Below are positions 45,634 to 54,479 of a stretch of 64,000 nt of DNA, piece after piece. This DNA is from Humibacillus sp. DSM 29435 (GTDB lineage Bacteria > Actinomycetota > Actinomycetes > Actinomycetales > Dermatophilaceae), in assembly GCF_001758225.1 (NCBI RefSeq), contig NZ_MAST01000012.1:412996-476995 (forward strand), given 5' to 3'. The notes beneath the pieces are model-generated. The model searched no databases. It was not told where the DNA came from and saw only the letters and a list, made by a program, of their open reading frames with translations. The position numbers and the translations under genes are program-made. Each line of letters opens with the position of its first letter. Position 1 is the stretch's first letter.

Positions 45634-46104
45634 CTACTCGACTGCTGGGCGCGCCTGAGTGCCGGCGAACATCGCGCTGAGGTTGAGCGAGCGCACGTGG
45701 CGCTGGGAGGCCAGCGACACATAGGTCCGCGCCAGGACGTCCTTGCCGAAGCCGAGCACCGTGCTGAGCAACCCGGTCGCTTCGGCGAGCTCGTCAGGAG
45801 CGGCCGACGCGACGATCCGGCGCCACATCGACGCCTCGAGAGCGTTGAAGGCCGCCTGCACCTCGCCGATGTCGAACCCCTGGCCGAAGCGCTCTGTGGC
45901 GACCGTCTCGGCGTAGGTGCTCACCCCGGAGAGGTCGCGGTTCCCGATGGCGGTGACGACGAGGTCGAACAAGCCTTCGAGCCGCTCCCGGGTGATCACC
46001 TCACCGGCGGTCTCGTAGTGCTGGGTGTGGGATCCTTCAACCACGGCGTAGCTCTCGTCGACGATGCTCGAGCGGGACTTCCTGAGCACGGCTGCACAGT
46101 CCAT
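45634..46104 (-). CDS. Stand-alone RsbRD-N-like sensor domain
   Basis: A 156-residue soluble helical protein. LRKSRSSIVDESYAVV... and ITRERLEGLFDLVVTAIGNRDLSGVSTYAETVATERFGQGFDIGEVQAAFNALEASMWRRIV (parts) match the RsbRD N-terminal domain found in front of STAS or histidine-kinase domains. Nothing follows it, and no partner is adjacent. AGGTG precedes the ATG. It may regulate a sigma-factor pathway elsewhere or bind a small ligand, but this is inference. Confidence 0.72.
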   Translation of the reverse strand: MDCAAVLRKSRSSIVDESYAVVEGSHTQHYETAGEVITRERLEGLFDLVVTAIGNRDLSGVSTYAETVATERFGQGFDIGEVQAAFNALEASMWRRIVASAAPDELAEATGLLSTVLGFGKDVLARTYVSLASQRHVRSLNLSAMFAGTQARPAVE

Positions 46105-46301
46105 TCGGACGCACCTACCCTTCAACGCCTCCAGCGTCCCACGCGAGACGCACGACCGGGCCGCCGGGCGCTGTCGAATAGACCACATGACCCGACGCCG
46201 CGTCGCACTACGGCCAGAAGCCGGCGCCCGGCTGTCCGAGACTCCCTGCTGGGGGCCACCCTTCGTCGGCTGCATCGGCGACCGCTCCCCTGGTCAAGAC
46301 G

Positions 46302-46910
46302 TCAGCGTGAGGCCTCGATCCGCCAGGACTCGGAGGCCACGCGGAAACCCAACCGTTCGTACACGCGCTGCGCCGGGTTGCCCACCGTGACGACGAGCGC
46401 CAGGGCCGACCAGCCGAGCTCGGTGAGGCGAGCGGCGCAAGAGGCGAGCAGAGCGGCACCGAGCCTCTGCCCGGCCGCAGCCGGGTCGACACAGAGGTCT
46501 GTCACGAACGGCCCTGCGCCGATGGTGCCGACGGCCGTGGTCTCGGTGATGAGCACCAGACCGACGACGCGGCCGCTGTGATCAGCCACGTGGAGCGATG
46601 CCCCGGCGATCCAGGGGCCCATCGCCTCGCCGCGCATCACCCCGAGCACCGACCGAGCGGCTGACTCGGGGTCGGCGTCGGTCGGCTCGTGATCGAGATG
46701 GTTCGGCGGGTACGCGCGCGAGACCACCCCGCCGTACTCGATGACACGGTCCGCACTCATGGGCGCGATCGAGAAGGCGTCGATGACGAGCGGCGCAGGG
46801 GCCAGCGCCAGCTCGAGCTGCATCACCACCGAGTGACGTAGCAGCCGTCCCCCGGATGCGATCGACGCCGCAGCCGCGGCCGGGTCGTCCACGAATCGCT
46901 CCACCGGCAT
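46302..46910 (-). CDS. GNAT acetyltransferase
   Basis: A 202-residue GNAT protein. FVTDLCVDPAAAGQRLGAALLASCAARL (parts, ~residues 134-160) is the acetyl-CoA loop, and NPAQRVYERLGFRVASESWRIEA near the end is the typical last strand. GAAGGTG lies before the ATG. Substrate unknown. It sits 68 bases after ispH stop on the same strand. Confidence 0.83.
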   Translation of the reverse strand: MPVERFVDDPAAAAASIASGGRLLRHSVVMQLELALAPAPLVIDAFSIAPMSADRVIEYGGVVSRAYPPNHLDHEPTDADPESAARSVLGVMRGEAMGPWIAGASLHVADHSGRVVGLVLITETTAVGTIGAGPFVTDLCVDPAAAGQRLGAALLASCAARLTELGWSALALVVTVGNPAQRVYERLGFRVASESWRIEASR

Positions 46911-46978
46911 CCGACACCTTCTCGAGCTCGCTCCTGAAGGGCCACCCGGCCGGTTGACCGAGGGCTGCTCGAACCGCC

Positions 46979-48049
46979 TCAGTGCTGGATGTCGGCGCTC
47001 TCGAAGGCAGCGTCGTGACGCACCTTTTCGACCTGCTTGCCGCGTGCCTTCAGCTCGCGCCGGATCTCGTTGGGCAACGAGAAGAGCAACGACTCCTCGG
47101 CGGCGATGACGGCCTCGACGTCGCTGTAGCCTCGCTCGGCCAGCCAGGCCAGCACGTCACGCACGAGCACTTCGGGAACGCTGGCCCCGGAGGTCACTCC
47201 GACGGTGCCCACTCCCTCGAGCCACGCCTCGTCGATCTCGTCGGCGAAGTCGACCAGGTGCCCGGCGCGGGCCCCTTGCTCGAGGGCGACCTCGACCAGG
47301 CGAACCGAGTTCGAGGAGTTGCGCGACCCGACGACGATCATGAGGTCGGTGTCCTTCGCCATCTGTTTCACGGCCAGCTGCCGGTTCGAGGTGGCGTAGC
47401 AGATGTCGTCGGAGGGCGGGCTCTGCAGCAACGGGAACTTCTGCTTGAGCCGGTCGACGGTCAGCATCGTCTCGTCGACCGACAGGGTGGTCTGTGAGAG
47501 CCAGACGACCTTCTCGGGGTCGCGCACCGTAATGTTCTCGACGTCGTCGGGGCCGTCGACCAGGGTCACGTGGTCAGGCGCCTCCCCGGCTGTGCCTTCG
47601 ACCTCCTCGTGGCCCTCGTGGCCGATGAGCAGGATGTCGAAGTCGTCGTCGGCGAAGCGCACAGCCTCGCGGTGCACCTTCGTCACGAGCGGGCAGGTCG
47701 CGTCGATGGTCTTGAGGCTGCGGGCCTTGGCCTCCTCGTGCACGACCGGTGCCACGCCGTGGGCCGAGAAGATGACGGTCGCACCCTCGGGCACCTCGTC
47801 GGTCTCGTCGACGAAGATCGCGCCGCGCTTCTCGAGGGTCTGCACCACGAACTTGTTGTGCACGATCTGCTTGCGCACGTAGACCGGGGCGCCGTAGAGC
47901 TCGAGCGCCTTCTCTACCGTGACGACCGCCCGGTCGACCCCGGCGCAGTAGCCACGTGGCGCGGCCAGCAGCACCTTCTTGATACGTTCGGCGCCGTTCC
48001 CAGAGACGGTGGACGGCGTGTCGGACGAGGTCACGGCAGGCTCGGTCAT
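46979..48049 (-). CDS. ispH: 4-hydroxy-3-methylbut-2-enyl diphosphate reductase
   Basis: A 356-residue Fe-S enzyme of the methylerythritol phosphate pathway. The three cluster Cys lie in [21 protein letters not shown] and [16 protein letters not shown] and VTSGASVPE hold conserved substrate contacts. It makes IPP and DMAPP from HMBPP. A 20-residue N-terminal extension is present. The transcript is likely leaderless, although GGGAGGT directly adjoins the ATG. It is divergent from xseA and lies in the same order as in M. tuberculosis. Confidence 0.96.
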   Translation of the reverse strand: MTEPAVTSSDTPSTVSGNGAERIKKVLLAAPRGYCAGVDRAVVTVEKALELYGAPVYVRKQIVHNKFVVQTLEKRGAIFVDETDEVPEGATVIFSAHGVAPVVHEEAKARSLKTIDATCPLVTKVHREAVRFADDDFDILLIGHEGHEEVEGTAGEAPDHVTLVDGPDDVENITVRDPEKVVWLSQTTLSVDETMLTVDRLKQKFPLLQSPPSDDICYATSNRQLAVKQMAKDTDLMIVVGSRNSSNSVRLVEVALEQGARAGHLVDFADEIDEAWLEGVGTVGVTSGASVPEVLVRDVLAWLAERGYSDVEAVIAAEESLLFSLPNEIRRELKARGKQVEKVRHDAAFESADIQH

Positions 48050-48056
48050 ACCTCCC

Positions 48057-48062
48057 AGCCTA
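48057..48062 (-). promoter_or_regulatory. -10 hexamer of a leaderless promoter for ispH
   Basis: On the minus strand TAGGCT ends 7 bases before the ATG at 48049. Confidence 0.5.
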
Positions 48063-48166
48063 CGTGCCGCACCTCAGGCGGCCCAATGCGCGGCGCTCTA
48101 CCCGACGTGGGGGTGGTCACGCTCCGAACCGGGAGAGCTCAGGACATCACCGGAGGCGTCACAGGG

Positions 48167-48217
48167 CATCACCGCGCCATCACCACGCCATCACCACGCC
48201 ATCACCACGCCATCAAC
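48167..48217. repeat. 11-bp tandem repeat between ispH and xseA
   Basis: CATCACCACGC units begin at 48167 (one change), 48178, 48189 and 48200, then a partial CATCAAC. The 11-base period is near one helical turn. It lies in the shared upstream region of two divergent leaderless promoters. Confidence 0.9.
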
Positions 48218-48316
48218 GGGAGCGTCCCCGGGTCGCGTCGCCAGTCGGTGAACACGACTGCGACCACGAAGCCGGGCGTCGGGGCGCGGTAGCAGGCGAA
48301 CGGCATCCGAGCGCTC

Positions 48317-48322
48317 TATCGT
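48317..48322 (+). promoter_or_regulatory. -10 hexamer of a leaderless promoter for xseA
   Basis: TATCGT ends 7 bases before GTG 48330, favouring that start over GTG 48321. Confidence 0.5.
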
Positions 48323-48329
48323 GACGTCG

Positions 48330-49664
48330 GTGAGCCTGCCCCAACCGCTGCCCGAGAAGGCCGCCGACACCTCCCCGGAGCAGCCCTGGCCGGTGCGGGT
48401 GCTCAGCCTGAAGATCGCCGACTACATCGACCGCATGAGCCAGCTGTGGGTCGAGGGCCAGGTCGTGCAGTTCAGCCCGCGGGGCGGCACGGCCTATCTC
48501 ACGTTGCGCGACCCCGACGTCGACATGTCGCTGTCGGTGTCGGTGTCGATGAACGCGGTCAACGCGATGCCGACCCCGCTCGCGCAGGGGGCCCGAGTCG
48601 TGGTGCAGGCCAAGCCCACCTTCTGGACCAAGCGCGGCACGATGCAGCTCGAGGCCCGGCAGATCCGCCCTGTCGGCATCGGCGACCTGCTCGCCCGCGT
48701 CGAGATCCTGGGGCGGCTGCTCGCGGCCGAGGGGCTCTTCGACGCCGACCGCAAACGGCCGCTCCCCTTTCTGCCGAACCGTGTCGGCCTGATCACCGGG
48801 CGCAGTTCTGCGGCCGAGCGGGACGTCGTCGAGAACGCCCGCCGGCGCTGGCCCGCCGTGCGGTTCGAGATCCGGGAGGTCGCCGTGCAGGGCAGCGCCG
48901 CGGTCACCGAGATCGTCGCGGCGCTGGGCTCGCTCGACGCCGACCCTACGGTCGACGTCATCGTCATCGCCCGCGGCGGCGGCGCCCTCGAGGAGCTGCT
49001 GCCGTTCTCGAACGAGGCGATGGTTCGGGCCGTGTCCCAGGCCCGCACCCCCGTCATCAGCGCGATCGGTCACGAGGTCGACCGGCCGCTGCTCGACCTC
49101 GTCGCCGACTGGCGGGCCTCGACGCCGACGGATGCCGGTAAGCGGGTCGTGCCCGACGCGGCCCACGAGTCGGGCACCGTGAGCCAGGCCCGTGAGCGGC
49201 TGACCCGTGCTCTGGCCCGCCGGCTGGAGACCGAACGCCGCGGGCTGAGGGCCACGGTCTCCCGCCCGGTCATGGCCGACCCCACGGCGATCGTGCGCGT
49301 GCGCCGCGACGAGCTCGTCGCGCTGCGCACCCGGTCAGCGGGCCGGGTCGGGGCCCGCCTGCATCGGGCCGCCGACCAGGTCGAGCATCTTCGCCGTCAG
49401 GTCACCGCGCTCTCGCCGCAGTCGACGCTCGAGCGGGGGTACGCGGTGGTGCAGCACCGTGATGGAGCCGTCGTGATGGACCACGACGACGTCGAGGTGG
49501 ACGAGCTGCTGCGCGTGCGGGTGGCCCGCGGCGACTTCGGGGTGCGTCCGGTGACGACCGTGGCTGACGCAGCCGACGCTGACGGGGAGGTCGACGGAGC
49601 GCCGAGCGGCGGCACGGCCGTCAGGGCTCGGAAGAAGCGACCGTCGAGACGGGCGGCGTCGTAG
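48330..49664 (+). CDS. xseA: Exodeoxyribonuclease VII large subunit
   Basis: A 444-residue protein. The N-terminal OB-fold (SQLWVEGQVVQFSPRGGTAYLTLRD) and the catalytic core (RSSAAERDVVENARRRWP; VIARGGGALEELLPFSNE; VISAIGHEVDRPLLDLVADWRASTPT) are complete. The end, SPQSTLERGYAVVQ, is the usual beta-barrel tail. With XseB it degrades single-stranded DNA from both ends in repair. GTG 48330 is preferred over 48321 because of the -10 hexamer. The xseB start is 10 bases after its stop. Confidence 0.95.
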   Translation: MSLPQPLPEKAADTSPEQPWPVRVLSLKIADYIDRMSQLWVEGQVVQFSPRGGTAYLTLRDPDVDMSLSVSVSMNAVNAMPTPLAQGARVVVQAKPTFWTKRGTMQLEARQIRPVGIGDLLARVEILGRLLAAEGLFDADRKRPLPFLPNRVGLITGRSSAAERDVVENARRRWPAVRFEIREVAVQGSAAVTEIVAALGSLDADPTVDVIVIARGGGALEELLPFSNEAMVRAVSQARTPVISAIGHEVDRPLLDLVADWRASTPTDAGKRVVPDAAHESGTVSQARERLTRALARRLETERRGLRATVSRPVMADPTAIVRVRRDELVALRTRSAGRVGARLHRAADQVEHLRRQVTALSPQSTLERGYAVVQHRDGAVVMDHDDVEVDELLRVRVARGDFGVRPVTTVADAADADGEVDGAPSGGTAVRARKKRPSRRAAS

Positions 49665-49674
49665 GGTGGCGGCC

Positions 49675-49983
49675 ATGCCAAAGTCCCAGGTCGAAGCCCA
49701 GGTCGAGCCCCAGGCCGGGTCCCCGGCCGAAGCGGCCGACCCGACCGATGGTGGAGGCGCCTTCCCCGACATCGCCGGGCTGCGCTACGAGGACGCCCGC
49801 GAAGAGCTGGTCTCCATCGTCGCCCAGCTCGAAGCAGGTCAGGCGCCGCTCGAGGACTCGATGCACCTGTGGCGGCGGGGCGAGGCCCTCGCCGCTCACT
49901 GCGCCACCTGGCTCGACGGGGCGCAGGCCGAGATCGAGGCCGCGACGGCGACGGAGCCCGACGGGCCGGCATCCCGCCCCTGA
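49675..49983 (+). CDS. xseB: Exodeoxyribonuclease VII small subunit
   Basis: A 102-residue protein. Residues ~35-95 are the XseB helical domain (LRYEDAREELVSIVAQLEAGQAPLEDSMHLWRRGEALAAHCATWL in parts); the N-terminal 30 residues are disordered Gln/Ala/Pro. GGGTGGC lies before the ATG; a GTG nine bases upstream is an alternative. It joins XseA in the nuclease and is translated from the same mRNA. Confidence 0.92.
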   Translation: MPKSQVEAQVEPQAGSPAEAADPTDGGGAFPDIAGLRYEDAREELVSIVAQLEAGQAPLEDSMHLWRRGEALAAHCATWLDGAQAEIEAATATEPDGPASRP

Positions 49984-50009
49984 CGACTCGCCGAGCCGGA
50001 ACCCGGCCG

Positions 50010-50729
50010 TCAGCTGCTTGGGGTGACCCGCTCCAGGGCGGCGAGGAACGTCTTCAGCTCGTCCTCCGGGCCCGTTGAGGTGGCGGCGAGCGTCAGCCCG
50101 GTCTTGCCGTCGCCCCGCACCACGTAGCTCAGCTGCTGACGGGACGTGTCGGTGTAACGGTCGAACGTGCGACCCGCCACGGTGGCGCTCCCCGCGAGCG
50201 CGCCGTCGTTGACCGACCGGACGAGCCAGGGCTCGGTCGCGCCGACGGCCTGTTTGAAGGCGATGTCGGCCCCGCTCGGGGTGGTCCACACGGTGGTGAA
50301 CGTCGGCACCTTGTCGGTGCCCGGGGCGTACGTGGCGACGGTCGGGACCCAGCCCTTGCCGAGCCCGGTCGGCATCTCGATCGGCCACTTCGTCTCGGCG
50401 GCTGTCTGGCTGGCCTTGCCGGCAGCGTCGACTGCCGGCCGGTCGACCGCGCTGATGCGCGGGATGACGGCCACCAAGGCGAGCACGAACAGGCCGATGA
50501 CGAACATCGAACGGAGGATGTTGGGCAGCGTGCCCATGGAGTAGCGGCTCCGCGGTGGTGCCGCGGCGGAGTCGGTTGAACCGTCAGCGCCGTCAGCGCC
50601 GTCAGCACGGCCCTCAACCCGCCCCGAGAGCGGGCCGACAGCGCGCGGCGACGAGTCGGGCAGGTCATCGGGCACGGGTGCCCCGACGGGCGGCTCGGAC
50701 GTCGGGGTCACGGCCGGCTCGGATGTCAT
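50010..50729 (-). CDS. DUF4245 family membrane protein
   Basis: A 239-residue protein with an N-terminal cytoplasmic tail with repeated GADGADG, one membrane helix (residues ~78-97) and an exported domain (WPIEMPTGLGKGWVPTVATYAPGTDKVPTFTTVWTTPSGADIAFKQA in parts) typical of DUF4245. The family is actinobacterial and usually lies beside glpX, as here; M. tuberculosis Rv1100 is the parallel. Function unknown. It is divergent from glpX with about 95 bases between starts. Confidence 0.88.
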   Translation of the reverse strand: MTSEPAVTPTSEPPVGAPVPDDLPDSSPRAVGPLSGRVEGRADGADGADGSTDSAAAPPRSRYSMGTLPNILRSMFVIGLFVLALVAVIPRISAVDRPAVDAAGKASQTAAETKWPIEMPTGLGKGWVPTVATYAPGTDKVPTFTTVWTTPSGADIAFKQAVGATEPWLVRSVNDGALAGSATVAGRTFDRYTDTSRQQLSYVVRGDGKTGLTLAATSTGPEDELKTFLAALERVTPSS

Positions 50730-50823
50730 AGGACCATCGTCCCCCGAGGCGTGGACGGCGTCCAAACCCACCCCTGCCCACCGATAGGGTGACACGCACC
50801 CACACAGTGCCGTTGGAGGACCC

Positions 50824-51819
50824 ATGAACAACCCCAGCAAGCCCGACCGCAACCTCGCCCTCGAACTGGTTCGGGTCACCGAGGCCGCCGCGATGGCCGG
50901 AGGCCGGTGGGTCGGCCGGGGCGAGAAGAATGTCGCCGACGGGGCCGCCGTCGAGGCCATGCGGGCGATGATCTCGACCGTGAGCATGCGCGGCGTGGTC
51001 GTCATCGGCGAGGGCGAGAAAGACAACGCGCCGATGCTCTACAACGGCGAGAAGGTCGGTGACGGCACCGGCCCCGAGGTCGACGTCGCGGTCGACCCCA
51101 TCGACGGCACCACCCTGACCGCCAAGGGCATGAACAACGCCGTCTCCGTGATGGCCGTCGCCGACCGGGGGGCCATGTACGACCCGTCGGCCGTGTTCTA
51201 CATGGACAAGCTCGCCACCGGGCCCGAGGCCGCCGACGTCGTCGACATCCGCCTGCCCGTCGCCGAGAACATCCGGCGGGTGGCGAAGGCGAAGAAGGAG
51301 ACGACCGCCGATGTCACCGTCGTCATCCTCGACCGCCCCCGGCACCAGGAGCTGGCCCAGCAGGTGATCGAGGCGGGAGCCCGCATCCGCTACATCGTCG
51401 ACGGCGACGTGGCCGGCGCGGTGATGGCCGCTCGTCCGGGCACCGGCGTCGACCTGCTGCTCGGCATCGGCGGAACGCCGGAGGGGATCATCACCGCCTG
51501 CGCCATCAAGTGCACCGGTGGCGTCATCCAGGGCAAGCTGTGGCCGAAGGACGACGAGGAGCGCCAGCGGGCACTCGACGCCGGGCACGACCTCGACCGG
51601 GTGCTCTCGACCGACGACCTCGTCAAGGGCGACTGCTTCTTCGTCGCCACCGGCATCACCGACGGCGAGCTGTTGCGCGGCGTGCGCTACGGCGCGCGAA
51701 CCGCTCGCACCAACTCGCTCGTCATGCGCTCGCGCAGCGGCACGATCCGGGCCATCGACAGCGAGCACCGCTTCGACCGACCCGGATGGTTCGGCAGCAC
51801 CGACATGATGGACGCCTGA
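50824..51819 (+). CDS. glpX: Fructose-1,6-bisphosphatase class II
   Basis: A 331-residue GlpX-type enzyme. Metal and substrate motifs [35 protein letters not shown] and [19 protein letters not shown] are all present. It removes the 1-phosphate in gluconeogenesis and is the main FBPase in actinobacteria. GGAGG precedes the ATG. A PfkB-family kinase starts 5 bases after its stop, so both share a transcript. Confidence 0.95.
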   Translation: MNNPSKPDRNLALELVRVTEAAAMAGGRWVGRGEKNVADGAAVEAMRAMISTVSMRGVVVIGEGEKDNAPMLYNGEKVGDGTGPEVDVAVDPIDGTTLTAKGMNNAVSVMAVADRGAMYDPSAVFYMDKLATGPEAADVVDIRLPVAENIRRVAKAKKETTADVTVVILDRPRHQELAQQVIEAGARIRYIVDGDVAGAVMAARPGTGVDLLLGIGGTPEGIITACAIKCTGGVIQGKLWPKDDEERQRALDAGHDLDRVLSTDDLVKGDCFFVATGITDGELLRGVRYGARTARTNSLVMRSRSGTIRAIDSEHRFDRPGWFGSTDMMDA

Positions 51820-51824
51820 CGTCG

Positions 51825-52772
51825 ATGGCCCTGACCCGGCCTCGCACCCTCGTCATCGGCGAGGCCCTCATCGATGCCGTCACCAGGGCGAGCACCGAGA
51901 CCGGCAAGCGGGCCACGACGCTGGAACACGTCGGAGGCAGCCCGGCCAACGTCGCCTTCGGGCTGGCCGCGCTCGACCACGACGTCGACCTGGCGACCTG
52001 GATCGCCACCGATGAGCGCGGTCTGCGCATCGCGGAGATCTGCCGGGCTCGGGGCGTCGGGCTCACCCCCGGCTCGCAGGGCGCACCGTTCACGTCGGTG
52101 GCCCACGCGCGTCTCGACTCCACCGGAGCCGCCAGCTACGTGTTCGACCTCGAGTGGCAGGTGGCAGCCGTTCCCCGGCTCGAGTCGTACGCGCACGTAC
52201 ACATCGGCAGCATCGGCGCGGTGCTCGAACCCGGCGCCGGCACGGTGCGCTCGACCGCCCTGACCGCACGAGCCCGGTCGACCGTGTCGTACGACCCCAA
52301 TGCGCGCCCGTCGCTGATGGGGCGTCCGGCCGACGCGCGGCGCACCATCGAAGCGGCCATCGCCCTGTCTGACGTGGTGAAGCTGAGCGACGAGGACGTC
52401 ACCTGGCTCTGCCCCGGTGAAGAGCTCGCCGAGGTGCTCGAACGGTGGTGCGCCCTCGGCCCGGCACTGATGCTCGTCACACGCGGCGGCGAAGGCACCA
52501 CCGTGCGACTCGGTTGCACGGGCGAGGTGCACGACTTTGCGGCGCCACGAGTCACCGTGGTCGACACGGTGGGGGCCGGCGACTCCTTCATGGCCGGTCT
52601 CGTCTCAGGCCTGCTGGATGCCGGTCTGCTGGGTGGTCCCGATGCTCGGGCAGCGCTGGCGAAGGCCACCATCGACGACGTGCGTCCCGCCGTTGAGCGG
52701 GCTCTGGCCACCGGCGCCCTCACGGTCGGCCAGGCCGGCGCCCACGCGCCCACCCGTGCTGACCTCGGCTGA
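51825..52772 (+). CDS. PfkB-family carbohydrate kinase
   Basis: A 315-residue ribokinase-fold enzyme. GGSPANVAFGLAALDHD (~residues 38-54) is the first signature and DTVGAGDSFMAGLVSGLLDAG (~247-267) the second with the catalytic Asp and anion hole. It could be a fructokinase or another sugar kinase. It is coupled to glpX. ATG 51825 follows shortly after the glpX stop. The stop TGA sits in a doubled GGCTGACCTC sequence. Confidence 0.88.
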   Translation: MALTRPRTLVIGEALIDAVTRASTETGKRATTLEHVGGSPANVAFGLAALDHDVDLATWIATDERGLRIAEICRARGVGLTPGSQGAPFTSVAHARLDSTGAASYVFDLEWQVAAVPRLESYAHVHIGSIGAVLEPGAGTVRSTALTARARSTVSYDPNARPSLMGRPADARRTIEAAIALSDVVKLSDEDVTWLCPGEELAEVLERWCALGPALMLVTRGGEGTTVRLGCTGEVHDFAAPRVTVVDTVGAGDSFMAGLVSGLLDAGLLGGPDARAALAKATIDDVRPAVERALATGALTVGQAGAHAPTRADLG

Positions 52773-53117
52773 CCTCGGCTGACGAACCACCGCCCTCGCG
52801 ACCGGGCCGAGCGCGCGAGGCACCCCTCAGGCACGCTTGCGGCCGTTCCTCGACGATGGCTTCGCGGCTCAGAGGCTGCGAATGCTCCGGGCCCGATCGT
52901 GCTCGGCTGAATCGAGTTAGCTGCTCGCGGGCGCCGCCGGCGACGGGCCTGTCCCCATTCATCCCATCTCAACAGCATCGTTGTGGCTTCTTCACATACG
53001 CCACCCAGTTTCAGGCTGGACCGGTCTGCGCCGAACAGGTAGGAATAGTCGACTGACGTGACTGCGGTCACGCCAGGTACCGATCTACGAGTATGACTCG
53101 ACGACGAGGAGCAACCC
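52773..53117. other. Intergenic region upstream of the sugar ABC operon
   Basis: No gene is seen in these 345 bases. The inverted repeat CGTGAC-TGCG-GTCACG lies at 53057-53072, 45 bases before the binding-protein start; it is a likely operator of a sugar regulator. The 8-bp palindrome GACCGGTC lies at 53019-53026. The ribosome-binding site is in GAGGAGCAACCCATG. Confidence 0.6.
53057..53072. promoter_or_regulatory. Operator-like inverted repeat before the sugar ABC operon
   Basis: CGTGAC and GTCACG form a perfect inverted repeat with a 4-base spacer, of a size typical for LacI/GntR-type sites. The regulator is not in the window. Confidence 0.5.
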
Positions 53118-54479
53118 ATGACCGGCATTCCCAGACGGGCTCTCATGGCCGGAGGCGCGGTGGCCGCCACGGCCGCCCTGCTGTCCGGCTGCCTGCAGAA
53201 CCCGAACTCAGGCGCAGGAGGAGAAGGGGGCAGCGGCGCCGGCGGTGGCTTCGTCAACAGCGGCTCCACCCCGAACGACAAGGTCGTGACGATTCTCGGC
53301 GCCTTCGGCGGCGATGAGGAGAAGTTCTTCAACGCCTCGCTGGCCGACTTCCAGAAGAGCAGCGGCATCAAGATCGAGTACACCTCCGACCAGGACTTCA
53401 CCACGACCATCAAGCAGAAGGTCAATGCCGGTGACTCTCCCGACATCGGCCTGTTCCCGCAGCCCGGGGGAATCCTCGAGTTCGCGTCGCAGAAGAAGCT
53501 CCAGCCGATCGACTCCTACCTCGACTACGACAAGCTCAGCAACACCTTGCTGCCCGGCTTCCTCGACGCAGCGCGCTACAAGGGCCGGGTCTACGGCGCC
53601 CCGATGCGCAACGCGGTCAAGAGCATCGTGTGGTACCCGAAGGCGGCGTACGAGAAGGCCGGCTACTCGACGACCGAGCCCAGCATCCAGGCCCTTGAGA
53701 AGAACGTGGCCGACAAGATCGCCGCTGGCGGGGTGACCCCCTGGTGCATCGGCTGGGAGAGCGACCAGGCCACCGGCTGGGTCGGCACCGACTGGGTCGA
53801 GGAGTACATGATCCGGATGTACGGTCCCGAGGTCTACGACGACTGGACCTCGCACCGCATCCCGTTCAACGACCCCAAGGTCGTCAAGGCCCTCGACGAG
53901 GTCGCGAAGATCCTCAAGGACCCGAAGCAGGTGCTGGGTGGGCCCAAGGGTGTGCTCAACACGGCCTTCGGTGACGCGATGACGCCGGCGTTCTCCGACC
54001 CGCCGAAGTGCTACCTCCACCGGCAGGGCAACTTCGCGACGACCTTCTACCCCAAGAAGGTGCAGGCCGACCTCGACAACGAGGTGGGCATCTTCGTCTT
54101 CCCGAAGTTCGAGGGCGGCTACAAGGGCCAGGCCATCGTCGGTGGCGGTGACCTCGCGGCGTTGTTCAACGGCAACGACCCCGACGCCAAGAAGGTGATG
54201 GAGTTCATCACCTCCGACAAGTTCGGCGGTCCCTGGGCCAAGGCCGGCGGATGGCTGTCACCCCACAAGACCTTCGACACGAGCAACTACCCGAACGAGA
54301 CCACCAAGAAGATCGCCGAGATCGCGAACAAGGCCGACGTGCTGCGCTTCGACGGCTCCGACGTCATGCCCAAGGTCGTCGGATCGGGCACGTTCTGGAC
54401 CGAGATGGTCAAGTGGGAGAACGGTCAGAGCTCACAGCAGACGGCCGACAACATCGAAGCCAGCTGGCCGAAGTCATGA
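53118..54479 (+). CDS. Sugar-binding lipoprotein of an ABC transporter
   Basis: A 453-residue SBP family 1 lipoprotein. The signal PRRALMAGGAVAATAALLSGC has a lipobox with Cys25; PRR-ALM also resembles a Tat signal. A Gly/Ser linker leads to KVVTILGAFGGDEEKFFNASLADFQKSSGIKIEY and later MRNAVKSIVWYPKAAYEKAGY, typical of AglE-like alpha-glucoside-binding proteins. The stop overlaps the permease ATG by four bases. The substrate is inferred only by resemblance. Confidence 0.9.
   Translation: MTGIPRRALMAGGAVAATAALLSGCLQNPNSGAGGEGGSGAGGGFVNSGSTPNDKVVTILGAFGGDEEKFFNASLADFQKSSGIKIEYTSDQDFTTTIKQKVNAGDSPDIGLFPQPGGILEFASQKKLQPIDSYLDYDKLSNTLLPGFLDAARYKGRVYGAPMRNAVKSIVWYPKAAYEKAGYSTTEPSIQALEKNVADKIAAGGVTPWCIGWESDQATGWVGTDWVEEYMIRMYGPEVYDDWTSHRIPFNDPKVVKALDEVAKILKDPKQVLGGPKGVLNTAFGDAMTPAFSDPPKCYLHRQGNFATTFYPKKVQADLDNEVGIFVFPKFEGGYKGQAIVGGGDLAALFNGNDPDAKKVMEFITSDKFGGPWAKAGGWLSPHKTFDTSNYPNETTKKIAEIANKADVLRFDGSDVMPKVVGSGTFWTEMVKWENGQSSQQTADNIEASWPKS

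Noticed and set aside
48050..48056. GGGAGGT as ribosome-binding site of ispH
   Set aside because: It is directly adjacent to the ATG, too close for pairing; the leaderless hexamer fits better.
53019..53026. GACCGGTC as a DasR-type binding site
   Set aside because: The flanks do not match the ACTGGTCTAGACCACT pattern.
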